A stretch of DNA of 64,000 nt from Tritrichomonas musculus (Eukaryota; Parabasalia; Tritrichomonadida; Tritrichomonadidae), in contig JAPFFF010000010.1 of the NCBI GenBank assembly GCA_039105265.1, positions 4,154,001 to 4,218,000 of the forward strand, written 5' to 3'. Numbering within the stretch: the first letter of the stretch is position 1; each line of letters opens with the position of its first letter. Of the stretch, positions 11,067 through 22,000 are shown piece after piece. A program made the position numbers and the translations under genes. The notes under the pieces are model-generated. The model had not been told where the DNA came from. It worked only from the letters and a program-made list of their open reading frames with translations, and ran no database searches.

Positions 11067-11813
11067 ATGAAATCTCAAAAGCAGCAAACTAATATGGAAT
11101 TCTTATGCTTGAACATGCCAGTAGAAAAATTCCTAAATAAAGATGACATTGATTTTTATCGCAAACTTAAAAATATGCTTTCTTCGCATATTTGCCGAAA
11201 TTGTCGAAATAGAAGAACTGAATCATTTAATGAAATGCTTTCAATGATACACTATTTTATACATCGTAAAAAAGATGACATTTGGAAAAGATCAGTTATT
11301 TGCGGTGTATGCTGGTTCAAAAAGTACTTGTGCGTAAATATTCAGCAGATGTCATACCTACTTGAAAAATGCAAAAGTTCGATCAATGGATCATTGCAAA
11401 GATTATCTTTAATTGTCATACAAAATAAAAAGCAATCAATCAAGATTTTAAAAGAAGCTATTCCTTATCTCAAAGATCACCTAGATTTGTTACAAAAATG
11501 GTCTGTAAGAGAACACATGCATCAAGCTCAAATGTTTGTTCCAATTTTCCCATTCAGTCAATTTCAAATGACTAATCCTGTTCAATATTCTTTCCCTATT
11601 ACTAATATTTCCCAAAATATGCTTCTTTTTTCAAATATTATAGCAATAGCTAATGAAAATCGAATGGAATCAAAAGAAAATTCAACAAAAAGTGAAAGTA
11701 ATGAAAATAATAATATTAATAATAATGATAATAATTTAAATACATCTTCATTGAGTAATTTGTTTGATGAAAATGATATGGCAGATGGGATTTTTGAAGC
11801 AAATATATTTTAA
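11067..11813 (+). CDS. Putative winged-helix DNA-binding protein (initiator-binding-domain-like)
   Basis: 248 residues from ATG 11067. Residues about 20-145 contain a compact helical domain with CRNCRNRR, RSVICGVCWFKK and a helix-turn-helix-like stretch VNIQQMSYLLEKCKSSING. This layout is reminiscent of the trichomonad initiator-binding domain (IBP39 family), which recognises the Inr core promoter; I recognise the style, not a certain match. The C-terminal 60 residues are Asn/Ser-rich low complexity. There is no signal peptide and no membrane segment. If the assignment is right, it binds promoter DNA in the nucleus; otherwise it is a hypothetical protein. Confidence 0.55.
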   Translation: MKSQKQQTNMEFLCLNMPVEKFLNKDDIDFYRKLKNMLSSHICRNCRNRRTESFNEMLSMIHYFIHRKKDDIWKRSVICGVCWFKKYLCVNIQQMSYLLEKCKSSINGSLQRLSLIVIQNKKQSIKILKEAIPYLKDHLDLLQKWSVREHMHQAQMFVPIFPFSQFQMTNPVQYSFPITNISQNMLLFSNIIAIANENRMESKENSTKSESNENNNINNNDNNLNTSSLSNLFDENDMADGIFEANIF

Positions 11814-12840
11814 TATTATATGTATTTTTTCTCTACAAACATTTTAAAAATTAAATATATTGCAATTCATTGATGGATATTATTTAACTTGTAATTATAT
11901 GGGTGTTATTTTTATATTTTACAATTTTTTACCAAAATTATATAAACCAAATACTCTTAGATTTAAAGAAGCCAATTAAAAAGAGAGTAAAATGATCAAA
12001 TAATTTATGAAAGCAGCATCCTGTAAATATATAAAAAAAGACAAAGATTGAATGGAAAAAATCAAGAAAAGAAATTTAATTCATATTTGGTTTTGATTCT
12101 GATGATATAAAATCAACTTTTATGAGAATTAATTCAATTTTTATTGAAAGAAATTCAAAAGACATTGTATGAAAAAAAATTTATTTCTGAAGAGTATTGA
12201 AATTTATAGCATTCAAATTACACCAAATACTCATTCAATTTTATTTCAACCAAAAGTGCTTTACAAATTATCAAATACTTTTATGGACATGTAAAAAAAG
12301 AACTCATTTAAAATACATTTTCACAAAGTAATTAAATCTTGTATTTGTATTGGTAAATTTATATTGAATTGTAACTTCATGATAATGTAAAATTTTTATC
12401 ACCCATAAACTCATTAGCATTTCATCAATTGATCAATGAACCAATATATATATATAAATATAATTATTAGTGATATTTTTTATATGTATTCTTTTTTTTA
12501 TAAAAACAAAATAAAAAAATTAGATAAAAAATTTAATATAGAAGTAATTGTTGCTATGAGTTATATAATAAATGATATAAATATCTTTATATTTGAAAAA
12601 TAAATTTAAATAATAATTGAAATTGAAACACCAAAAATATGTTTAACATGCATGGTTTGCATTTATAATGCATTTATTAACAATAGATATTCTCTATTTT
12701 ATGAAATTTTATATATTATTAATAATATAAATTTTTTTTTTTTTGATTAAAATATATTTTATGCAGAATGCAAATGGAAAGCTTTATATATGCTTCATAT
12801 AGTAAGATTATAAAACCAATGTAAATAATAATAATAATTA

Positions 12841-13415
12841 GGGAAATCGTAATCGCCCGTAATCGTAATTGTGCGTGGTGGTTTAGGTCAATATTGACCT
12901 TGCTCAAAAAAAAAGCATGAGTCTAAAATCGATATTATTTTGAGCATTTGCATATTAACAAGAATCATTTTAAAATGTAATTGATTATTTTGATGTATAC
13001 AATTACGTAAATTCCAACTTTTCGCAGATATCATTGATATGGGATTTCATATACTTTTAAAGTTAAAATGTAATTGATTTATTTTGAGTAATATTGTTTC
13101 ATATGTATTTTTATGCCTTTGGATTGTGCATTTATTTACACTTTATAAAATATTCATTTAATATTTAGATTAAAATTTTGATTTTCTTTGTTATAAAGTC
13201 ATTAATATTTGGGTTTTCTTGTTTATAAGCCAAGGCTCATAATAATATAGATATTATTCCGTTTATATTAGACTATGAAAAAATAATCTGTTTATATTTT
13301 TTTTTTGCAAATGTGCAAAAAAGTTCCAGACTTTATTTCTATGGTACGATATAAGGTCAATATTGACCTAAACCACCACGGGCAATTTACGATTACGGGC
13401 GATTTAAGATTTCCC
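12841..13415. mobile_element. 575-bp TA-flanked element, GGGAAATC family
   Basis: Inverted ends of about 60 bp start GGGAAATC and include the palindrome GGTCAATATTGACC. TA flanks both sides (12839-12840, 13416-13417). The family recurs: an end at 17717 and another at 50180-50300 that matches this element's right end inverted. It is non-autonomous; no ORF of note. Confidence 0.8.
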
Positions 13416-13560
13416 TAATAATTATTAAATTATATTGTATGATTGATTTTTTTTTATTAAGTAGAAATCATAAGTAAATAATAATTATCAACAAGTTTCA
13501 ATTTTTTTTGTAATTCAAATGATAAAGTACTTCAAAATATGATATCAAAAAGCTTTGAAA

Positions 13561-13736
13561 CAAGGATGGTCAACGTTGAGAGCTTCATTTTTTCAATGTT
13601 ATCTGAACGTTGAGAGCTTCGTTGATGGTCGTTCACTTCGTTGACCTTCACGGGCTCAATGTCGTTGATCGTTGAATGTCAATGAACGAGACGTTAAAAA
13701 ATTCAACGAGCTCAACGTCAACGTTGGCCATCCCTG
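13561..13736. mobile_element. 176-bp hAT-type MITE
   Basis: The ends are CAAGGATGG on the left and the complement of CAGGGATGG on the right, followed by CAACGTTGA-type repeats. An exact 8-bp target duplication CTTTGAAA flanks it (13553-13560 and 13737-13744). CAGGG-like ends plus an 8-bp duplication are typical of hAT elements. The interior repeats AACGTTGAGAGCTTC-like blocks. Confidence 0.85.
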
Positions 13737-14578
13737 CTTTGAAAGTCCAGAAAACGTTTAAAAATACAATTCCACTTTTTCGAAGTCAATTCAAAAGAGT
13801 AATTTCAATTCATTTTTTTGTAACAACTTCTTTATTCAGGGCACTATTTTATAGCTATTGCAATTCCTGTATCTTATTGTAGGAAAAAATAAATGAAACT
13901 TCTCTTTCATTTTTGGATAATAAGAAGATTTATTAAGAGATTTTTGTATAAATCATTACAATAAAGGTGACAAATTTTTTCAATACTTTCTGAAAAGAAT
14001 TGAATGGCTATTCCAAGCATTTTCAGTCCACCATTAGAAATGTCTAACACTTTTTTTTCAATGGATTAGTAACTAATCTAAAGCATAGATTTTATTTATA
14101 AAATCAATTCTTAATAATTATTAAACCATATTGCATTATTTTAATTCATTTAATGATATCTGATCTTATATTAAATATAATTATATAAATTATAATATTA
14201 TATTAAAAAGTAATAATATCTTAAATAAAATATTAAAAAGAAAGAAGATATCAGTATTTTTAAATTCGATTTTATCAACAGAAAAAGTGGAACTCGTTTG
14301 TTAAAATAATAAAAAAATATTTTTTAATGAAGTGTAGGTATATTGCATTATCTCAAAATATTGTATTCATTCTTCAAATGAAAACCTTGGCCAACTTTTT
14401 ATTTTTTGAATCATTGACGGTTATAATCTCCAAGGATCAATGAATTTTAGTTATCTCATTGAATTTTATCATAAAAAGTTAGTAAAAAATTGAAAGATGA
14501 TAATCTTGAATAAAATGAATAAAAATCTAATAAAAATATGAATTATTTGGCAAAAAAATACAATTTACTTCTATGTTA

Positions 14579-15190
14579 TCATTTTTTCTCCAATACACTA
14601 CAGCCAGGGTCTTCAAAATGAATTTTTTTGGAGAAAATATCATCTTTGCTCTGACAGAGAACTTGAGTATAATCAATGTCATTCCACTTATAAATTCCTA
14701 TATGAGCGTATCCAATCACTTTTTGATCTCTTTTTGACATAATTTCAGCTCTAATTTGGTTGTTTACGCCTTTTTCAAGACTCTCAACATTGATAGTGCA
14801 AATTCCAAGCAACGAATTTGCAAGTTGTTCATATTCATATTGAATATTAGTATTGTTTTTCTCATTTGGTCGTCCTGTAAAGCAATTTTCCTTCGTGTTG
14901 TCTCTTTTAAAGCCGAATTTGAACAAATTTTCAAAGCACCATTTCTTTTCGACCTTTCTTATCGATAGCTTAACCTCTTTTATCACTTTTGGTGTATTAT
15001 TAAGTTTAAATTCATGATTAATATCATGAAGACCTTGTAAATTATTAATTATATATTCTTGCTTGAATATTGGAGGTTTTTGAGTGAGGCCAAGCTTAAT
15101 CATATTGCTAGAATCAATCTTGCTGATGATTGAATCATGAAGAACAATTGAATTGATTACCAAAGATACTTGCATCTTTGTTTTTTTCAT
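14579..15190 (-). CDS. Hypothetical protein, 203 aa
   Basis: ORF from ATG at 15190 with a balanced protein composition and no signal or membrane segment. The N-terminus has an alternating hydrophobic pattern that could be a beta-sandwich (C2-like) start, and later segments (LLGICTINVESL, IGYAHIGIYKW) also read as beta strands. This is a suggestion from pattern only. I do not recognise the family. It is followed in the same orientation, upstream, by the PPP phosphatase-like gene. Confidence 0.7.
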   Translation of the reverse strand: MKKTKMQVSLVINSIVLHDSIISKIDSSNMIKLGLTQKPPIFKQEYIINNLQGLHDINHEFKLNNTPKVIKEVKLSIRKVEKKWCFENLFKFGFKRDNTKENCFTGRPNEKNNTNIQYEYEQLANSLLGICTINVESLEKGVNNQIRAEIMSKRDQKVIGYAHIGIYKWNDIDYTQVLCQSKDDIFSKKIHFEDPGCSVLEKK

Positions 15191-15837
15191 TGATGAAAAT
15201 ATGAGTTTTTTTTATAGTTCTCAAAAAATTTTTTTGAATGAATTTATTTTGATGATTATCAATTTTTGTTAACTCAAACAAAAAAACAAACTACTTATTG
15301 AATTGATTGAAAAGTTTTTAATAAAGTATACTTTGTTCATTATTTATAATAACAAATTTACAGATTTGATTAGCATTTAAATATAAGAGAAATTAAAAAA
15401 GTTCAAATAAAAAATGACATGTTATGTGAAATTTCGTTTAGAACTATCAAAACCTGATTCCATCAAAATTACAATAAAAAGAATATATATTCTTTACATG
15501 TTCATGAAACACATAAAAAAATTGATTTTCTAAATACGTGTAAAGCAAAATTAATACATAGTGAAAGTTTAAAGTAAAATGATTTCAAATAATTGAACGT
15601 AAAATCTTATGGCTTATAATAAAAAAAATATATTTAAAAAGAAGAATTAACAAATAACTTTACATAACAGCTAATGTTTCAGAAAACTGTTGATATCAAG
15701 TAACAAAATTTAAGATTCTGTCCTCCAAACAAAATCATTAAACAGATTTTTTGCTCAGAAGGAAATATGTTTTTGATTTAGTAATTGTATCTTATGTTTT
15801 ATTTATCCAAATAAAAACATTAAACAAATTTGTGATT
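15191..15837. other. Intergenic region, nothing recognised
   Basis: AT-rich spacer between two minus-strand genes. I see no ORF, repeat or RNA gene. Confidence 0.6.
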
Positions 15838-16815
15838 CTATTTTGGTTTCAAGAATTTTTTATACTTAGTTTGCATGCTTTTAGTCATCTTAGGAATGAC
15901 TGGATCAAAGATAGAACTGGTGTATTGTAAATTTTCATCAACATGAATGATTGCGCCTTTATTATTGTTAAAGATTCTGTATTTGGTAGCTGAAAATAAT
16001 GTAACACAACTTTTATCTGGATCAAAAGGATAGTCAATTCCATTTTCTACCATTTGATGAGCTCTAATGATTAATTCAATACCAAATTTATTTTTGAATT
16101 CTTGAATCGCATTTTTACCGAAATAAGTCGATGCATTTTTATCACCATCTCTCCATTCATCAATTGTTGGATCTGCTTCAGAGCATATTAGATCTGGAAT
16201 TATTCCTTTTTCGAATTTATTATTAATACTTATTTGGTTTTCGGTAATTGGCTTTGGTATGTTTGATATATCTTGTAGACTTTGTATATGACTCGATATT
16301 CCCGCATGAACGCAAAAAAATTTATCATTGATGGTTGCAGCAAGAGGAAGATAATTAAAGACGTCATTAAATTTTTCCCATAGCTCTTCTTTAAGAAATT
16401 TTGAAGTAATTTCATTGTAAAAGCCATATTCTCTGTTAAAGCCTTTTAATTCATGACTACCTCTCAGAAGGAAAATAGAATCTGGGAATAGTATTTTATA
16501 GCAAAATAAAAGGATAATTGTTTCAATACTTTGGAAGCCTCGATCAACATATCCTCCCAAAAAAAGGTATTTTTTATCTTGTGATGAATTGCTTTCCTCA
16601 AAAATGCGCATTAGGTCATGCAACTGTCCATGAATATTTCCAACAATTGTGATAGGCGCGTCCAAATTGAGGAGTGTTGGTTCAACTTTCAAAATATCGC
16701 ACGCTTGATCTAAAACTAAATTTAATTGTTCTTCAGAAAGGTTTGCTGAATCTGTGATAAATTTATCTTTAAGAAGAAGTATTTGGTCTATGATTTCATT
16801 AATTTCATCATCCAT
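15838..16815 (-). CDS. PPP-family phosphatase-like protein, probable pseudophosphatase
   Basis: 325 residues, full length for a PP1/PP2A-type catalytic subunit. The family scaffold is clear: GxIHGQ (59-64), GYVDRG (88-93), RGxHE (118-122), CVHAGIS with His170, and RAHQ with His253. Three metal-site positions differ from the family: GDIHG reads GNIHG (Asn60), GDYVDRG reads GGYVDRG (Gly88), and RGNHE reads RGSHE (Ser120). The PRGAG arginine region is also altered (DKNAS). The ligands lost are those needed to hold the two metal ions, so catalysis is probably lost or greatly reduced. The frame is intact, so it may serve as a binding scaffold. The C-terminus lacks the PP2A YFL tail. Confidence 0.88.
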   Translation of the reverse strand: MDDEINEIIDQILLLKDKFITDSANLSEEQLNLVLDQACDILKVEPTLLNLDAPITIVGNIHGQLHDLMRIFEESNSSQDKKYLFLGGYVDRGFQSIETIILLFCYKILFPDSIFLLRGSHELKGFNREYGFYNEITSKFLKEELWEKFNDVFNYLPLAATINDKFFCVHAGISSHIQSLQDISNIPKPITENQISINNKFEKGIIPDLICSEADPTIDEWRDGDKNASTYFGKNAIQEFKNKFGIELIIRAHQMVENGIDYPFDPDKSCVTLFSATKYRIFNNNKGAIIHVDENLQYTSSIFDPVIPKMTKSMQTKYKKFLKPK

Positions 16816-16855
16816 TAAATTTTATCTGTATCTTTTAAAAATATATTTGGTCGGT

Positions 16856-16912
16856 AAAAATTTTTTCCACCAGATGTCAATTCATTTTATCTCTCTGGTG
16901 GAAAAAATTTTT
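16856..16912. repeat. Perfect 19-bp hairpin upstream of the phosphatase-like gene
   Basis: Arms 16856-16874 and 16894-16912 are exact reverse complements around a 19-base loop. It lies 41 bp upstream of the phosphatase-like start codon and abuts the left target site of the next element. Confidence 0.85.
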
Positions 16913-16913
16913 A

Positions 16914-17644
16914 ACTGTTTTCAATCTGACGGGAATATAACTTTTTGTGTTATATATCAACTTTTTGAAAAGAAAGCTAAAATTTTAAGAATTGAATAAT
17001 TTAAGATCCAAAAGCAAATATATACATTTAGATCCAATGACCCAAATTCATCGTCAAAAAAGGATGAACCAGCAATTTTATTAGTCCAAAGATCCAATAA
17101 ATCTCGAATGTTGTTTCCAAGCTAATTAGATGGTTTATTTTCAAATTAGCATCTCAGGAATTTGCAAAATATGCATATCAAAATAAAATACTCTTGTTAT
17201 TATTAGCAATATTTATGCAACACGATATCAAAATTCTTATTATAACCTAATAATATGCATTTTTTCCAAAAAAGAATGTAATCAAAAAAAGTGGTGCATC
17301 AAAAAAAGATACAAGAACTTTTATAAATATTTTTTATTCGTTCTACTATCAATTATCATATACATTAATAATGTTAATATATCTTCACAAAAAAATTTTT
17401 AATTTACACATTATAGATATTTTGTAGCATATGTGTATGGAAAACTGATGAAAAAAATCTCATAAATTTGTTAATTTTATTAATAAAATTAAAATTTTTT
17501 AAAAACTCGTTTTTTCGATCTGACAGGAACAAAATGAATACTTTACAACATTTGTAAAAACATTTATGAATAGAATTATTTTGTAAATAACGTGTTTTTT
17601 ATTCAATTCCATTCAATTTTTGTTCCCGTCAGATTGGAAACAGT
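16914..17644. mobile_element. 731-bp TTA-flanked element
   Basis: The ends are inverted repeats starting ACTGTTT(T/C)CAATCTGACGGG. TTA flanks both sides (16911-16913, 17645-17647), as in PIF/Harbinger-type insertions. A third copy of the TCTGACAGGAA motif lies inside near 17519. No transposase ORF. Confidence 0.7.
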
Positions 17645-17716
17645 TTATAGTGGGAGAAACGTGATGTGAAAAATATTTTTTTCAAAAAATTTTATTTTCA
17701 GTATTTTATTTTTTAT

Positions 17717-17785
17717 GGGAAATCGGAATTGACCGGACGGTTTTAGGTCAATTTTCACCTTCTATCGTCGGCCAAATATAACTGG
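17717..17785. repeat. Isolated end of the GGGAAATC element family
   Basis: Starts GGGAAATCGGAATTGACC and carries GGTTTTAGGTCAAT, resembling the ends of the element at 12841-13415. I found no partner end, so it is probably a truncated copy. Confidence 0.5.
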
Positions 17786-17903
17786 ACGAGTCACTTTTTG
17801 AGCATGTTTGGTTATTTAGCAATTGAAATTAAATAAAAACGTATTTTTAATAATTTTTGGAAATTTTTCAAATTAGTCTATATTTTTTCTTATAAAAGAT
17901 ATA

Positions 17904-18117
17904 CGGTTTTTTCAACAACGTTATGGAAAAAGTTGATATTCGTTATGGAAACTTTTTCTTAAAAACTTCTTTTCTAAGAAAAATTTGAATTCGTTATGGA
18001 AAAATATCACTAAACTTTTTCTGAGCAATTATTTTTTATTGTTATGGAATTGTAAAGTTATCAATTTTTTTGCTCAGAAAATGAGATATATCGTTATGGA
18101 TAAATATGGAAATTCCT
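17904..18117 (+). repeat. Left terminal inverted repeat with CGTTATGGA subrepeats
   Basis: An inverted copy of 23635-23848. It contains five spaced copies of (C/T)GTTATGGA, a plausible array of transposase-binding sites. Confidence 0.88.
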
Positions 18118-19001
18118 CAGAAAAAAATCTTTTAATTTTCTCAATTTTTTCTTTGTGAAAAGAATATCATGCAAAAATAGTGAAAAAGGAAAAATTCAAG
18201 AAGGAATGCATAGAAAAAATAATTTTAAAACATTTTTTTTCTATAAAATTATTTTGCAAAAGACATTTTTGTTAATAATTCTTCTGGTAAAAAAGGAATC
18301 ACATATCAGATTAATGTTAGAAAATGATATTATTTGAAATGATATTCCTTGATTAGTTTAATGTATTTTGTATTTATAGTTGGTGGACATAATATTGTTT
18401 TTGGGACATAATCATGTTTTCACTTCATTTCTCTATTAAAAAATAGGATTTGTTTTTTTTTATTCATAAAAATATTTATTATATAATTCAATGATTGTTT
18501 TATATAGCTTTTTATTAATTTTTATTGATATAAATTTTGGTGATAATTATATAATTTTTTTTTTTTTCTTTGGCCAATTTTTTTAACTCATAGCTTTTTT
18601 TATTCCTTCTTATTAGAACAATAATTTGGTGCATTTTAAATTTGGTTATATTGTAAGGATTTTGAAAAATCTCGGTTTTATTTTTCAGATCACTTTACGA
18701 AATATCAATGAAAAATCTTATTCTTCTGGATCAAAAAATATTTTACAGTGAAAATATAGCCAAAAAATATATTTTAAATATCATTTTTATAATTATTGCA
18801 AAAAAAAAATGCTTAGTCCAATGATATCATTTTAATATCTTTAATAGTATACTATTAAAAATCAATTATTAGGATTATATGACACGATTTATCACTTAAA
18901 TATATCGAAAAATGAAAAATATAATATTAATTATATCAATTTTATGAATTTTATTATTATAATTTTGAAATTTTTTAATTAATGTTTAAACCAAAACGAG
19001 A

Positions 19002-22000
19002 TTATTTTTCAAATGAAAATTCTATTTCTTTTGTACCTACATATGCATACATACATGCAAGCTGTTGACTTATCAAATTAAAGCTTTCTTCTTCATATAT
19101 ACTATCATTAAATACAAACCATCTTTCATTAAGTTTGGGATCAAAAATTAAAGGATTATCCCATTTTCGGGCACCTACATTTATATGAGACACATAATGA
19201 GCGTTTTTTCCATGAATAAGATGATTAATATAACCATAAAGCAAGTGGCAATGTGATTTTTGAACTTCAAAGGGTCCTTCCCCTCCTATTGAATCGATGG
19301 TTAAGGCTCTAAAAGCGTCCAAAATTGTTCTATGATCTTCCAAAGTATTTCTTGGAACTGATACAAAAAAAACATGAGGAAGTTTAATGATAACATTTCG
19401 ATTTTTAACTTGAACTTTTTGTTTACAATTCTCGCATATTCGTGAGCAGCTTGAGCTTTGTTTTTGCCAATCGCACCATTTTTTGAATAAAAAATTCATT
19501 TTATATTTTTTGTTTTGAGTCCATGGCAAAGATATGAAATTAAAAGATGAATTATTTGAAGTCATATAACCGCAATTTAAACAAATAATTTCATCTCTTT
19601 CTACTCCATCAAATATTTGTTCAATTGGATTTGGATTTACTGATGAGAATTCAGATTTTATTTCAGAAATTATAATTATTAATAATTCCATTGCATCGTA
19701 TTGACCATCACCAAGATTACAAGTTTCATCAATATAATTTAATATTTCTGACGGATTGACAGGTGGGATCGATCCATTTTGAATTTCAATTGGTGCACTC
19801 CAAAATTGAATTGAAAGTGCTTTTAGCATCCTTGCCATTGGTGATTTTGATGGATCTATATAATCTTCCCATTGTGTTTTCAATAATAATTTATTTAGAG
19901 GAATTGTATGTAGTAGTATTTGTAATGCTGAACATAAAGCGCATATTTTTGCTTTTATGTTTTGAATCCCTCTTACACCTGGTATCATTTTATCGATTTC
20001 ATTTGTTTTATTGATTTTTGGAAGAGTGTATTCTTTATGAACATAATCTTCTCTTTTGTCAGAGTTATTATCATACATTCTTTGACATATTATCTTTCTT
20101 TTAGGTGGTTTTGGTTCATTTTCTTTATATTCAATCAATTTCGATTCAATTTCTTTTGACATTTGTAGCAAAATATGATTCGGATGGATTAACATCTCAG
20201 GAGAAATCCAATTTATTTGATGATCTTTAGAAAGATTAAATTGAGAAAGAATGGCTCGAATGCTATTAATTCTTTCGGATTCATCGGATTTTTCATTTAC
20301 ACTGTTAAAATTAACAATTTTTTGAACAGTTGTAAGCATAATTTCACACATTATCAATGAAATTGATTGTAATTTGTTTTCAAAATGCCTGAATAAACTG
20401 TAATCCTGAGGTTTTAACTGATGACACAAAGCACATATTTCCATTGACTCTTCACAAATTTGAGATTCATTTATTATAAAAAATTCTTCTTTATTTTCCA
20501 ATTGGATTCTTTTTCTCCTTTTTTTGCCTGCTTCTTTTGAGGATTTTTCTGTTTCTATCTTTTCTTGATGATTATCTTTAATGTAAGAGTCGTTAATGAT
20601 CGTTTCTATAAATTCGCCTTTTGATGACCATTTTACTTCAATTCCTATTGACTTAAAACTTGACCTTATGGCGAATGGTGTTGTGGCTTGATAAAAAGAA
20701 CGAAGAATTTTTAGTATTTTCTTGCAATTCCGATCAATAGTTTCACAGGAATCATCACCGTTATAATAAATCCTTTTCATATTTGCAAAAACGTATTTAT
20801 CAAGAGCCTGAAGGAAGTGGCTCGAATGTGCAGGCAAAAATATTATTTTAACATAGTAATGAGCAGCAAAAGATTTGATTCTTTCACTTCCATGACCAGT
20901 CATGCCGTCACATATGAGAACTGCCCATTTTTTTGCGTATTTATCACCATATAATTTATATTTATTTATTTCAATATAAGGCAAAAACACTTTTTCAAAC
21001 CAAAGCTCGAATATATGTGTTGTGTCAAAGCCGGATTCATTATATGCTAAAACACAATCTTTTTCCTGCCAAATAGTATTTTGTAGAAAACAAGATGGAA
21101 AACTTTGTACTGGACAAATTATTAAAGGGATTAAACGGTCACCTGAAGCAGATATTGATGCAATTAATGTGAATGTTTTAGTATTGTCAGTAATTTGTTG
21201 ATAATAAACTTTTCTTTTTTTTGACAGTTTTAAATCTCGAGTAAGTATAACGCATTTTTTTTTCTTTCCTTGAGATCTGCGAGAAAAACCTATTTCATCG
21301 ACATTACAGATTAACGATGGATGTACATCATTAACAATCTCTTTTAATTCATTAAAATATTCATCTAACTGATCATTTGTTACTTCTGTGCGCACTTCAT
21401 CTAATGGAATAGCCTCTGCTATTGATAATTCATCATGACTTTTGATTAACCGTGAAACCCACTTTTTTGTAAATTGTTTATCATATTTTTCAGATACATA
21501 AAGCAAAATGTCTGTTTTCGACATAGGAAGATATTGTTTTTCTTTTAGCATTATTGTATTGAGTAATTCTTCCATTTGATCATTGCTTAATATAAATGGT
21601 CTTCCTGCCATATTTATTACTGGATATGAATCTAATAACCTATTATAAGATAATATTAATGATGAAACATTTGACCTTGTTATATTAAATAATATTGCTA
21701 ATGCCGATTTTATTGAGGTAGGCTGAATTATCATATACAATTCTAATACTTCGGAAAAGCAATACATTTGGTGTCTTTTGCTTTTAAAGTTCAAATTTTT
21801 GAGACTTCTTTTATATAATCTTGTAGTACTCCACGATAAATTCATTTCAGATTTAAATTGTTCCCAATGTAAATATTCAATTTGAATTGGCTCGAGTAAC
21901 TTGGTTTTTCTAGGAATTATTTCTGGGAGCTGATTTAGGTATACGATGAGCTCATCTATGCTTTTTGAGCATTTTTCTTTCATAAGGAGGATGCTTTGAC

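Larger units (their letters stand above)
11814..14578. other. Intergenic region with two elements
   Basis: AT-rich and non-coding. It holds the 575-bp TA-flanked element and the 176-bp hAT-type MITE listed separately. I see no gene in the remaining DNA. Confidence 0.6.

Noticed and set aside
13676-13882. 68-codon ORF
   Set aside because: Overlaps the hAT-type MITE and its flank; no coding character.
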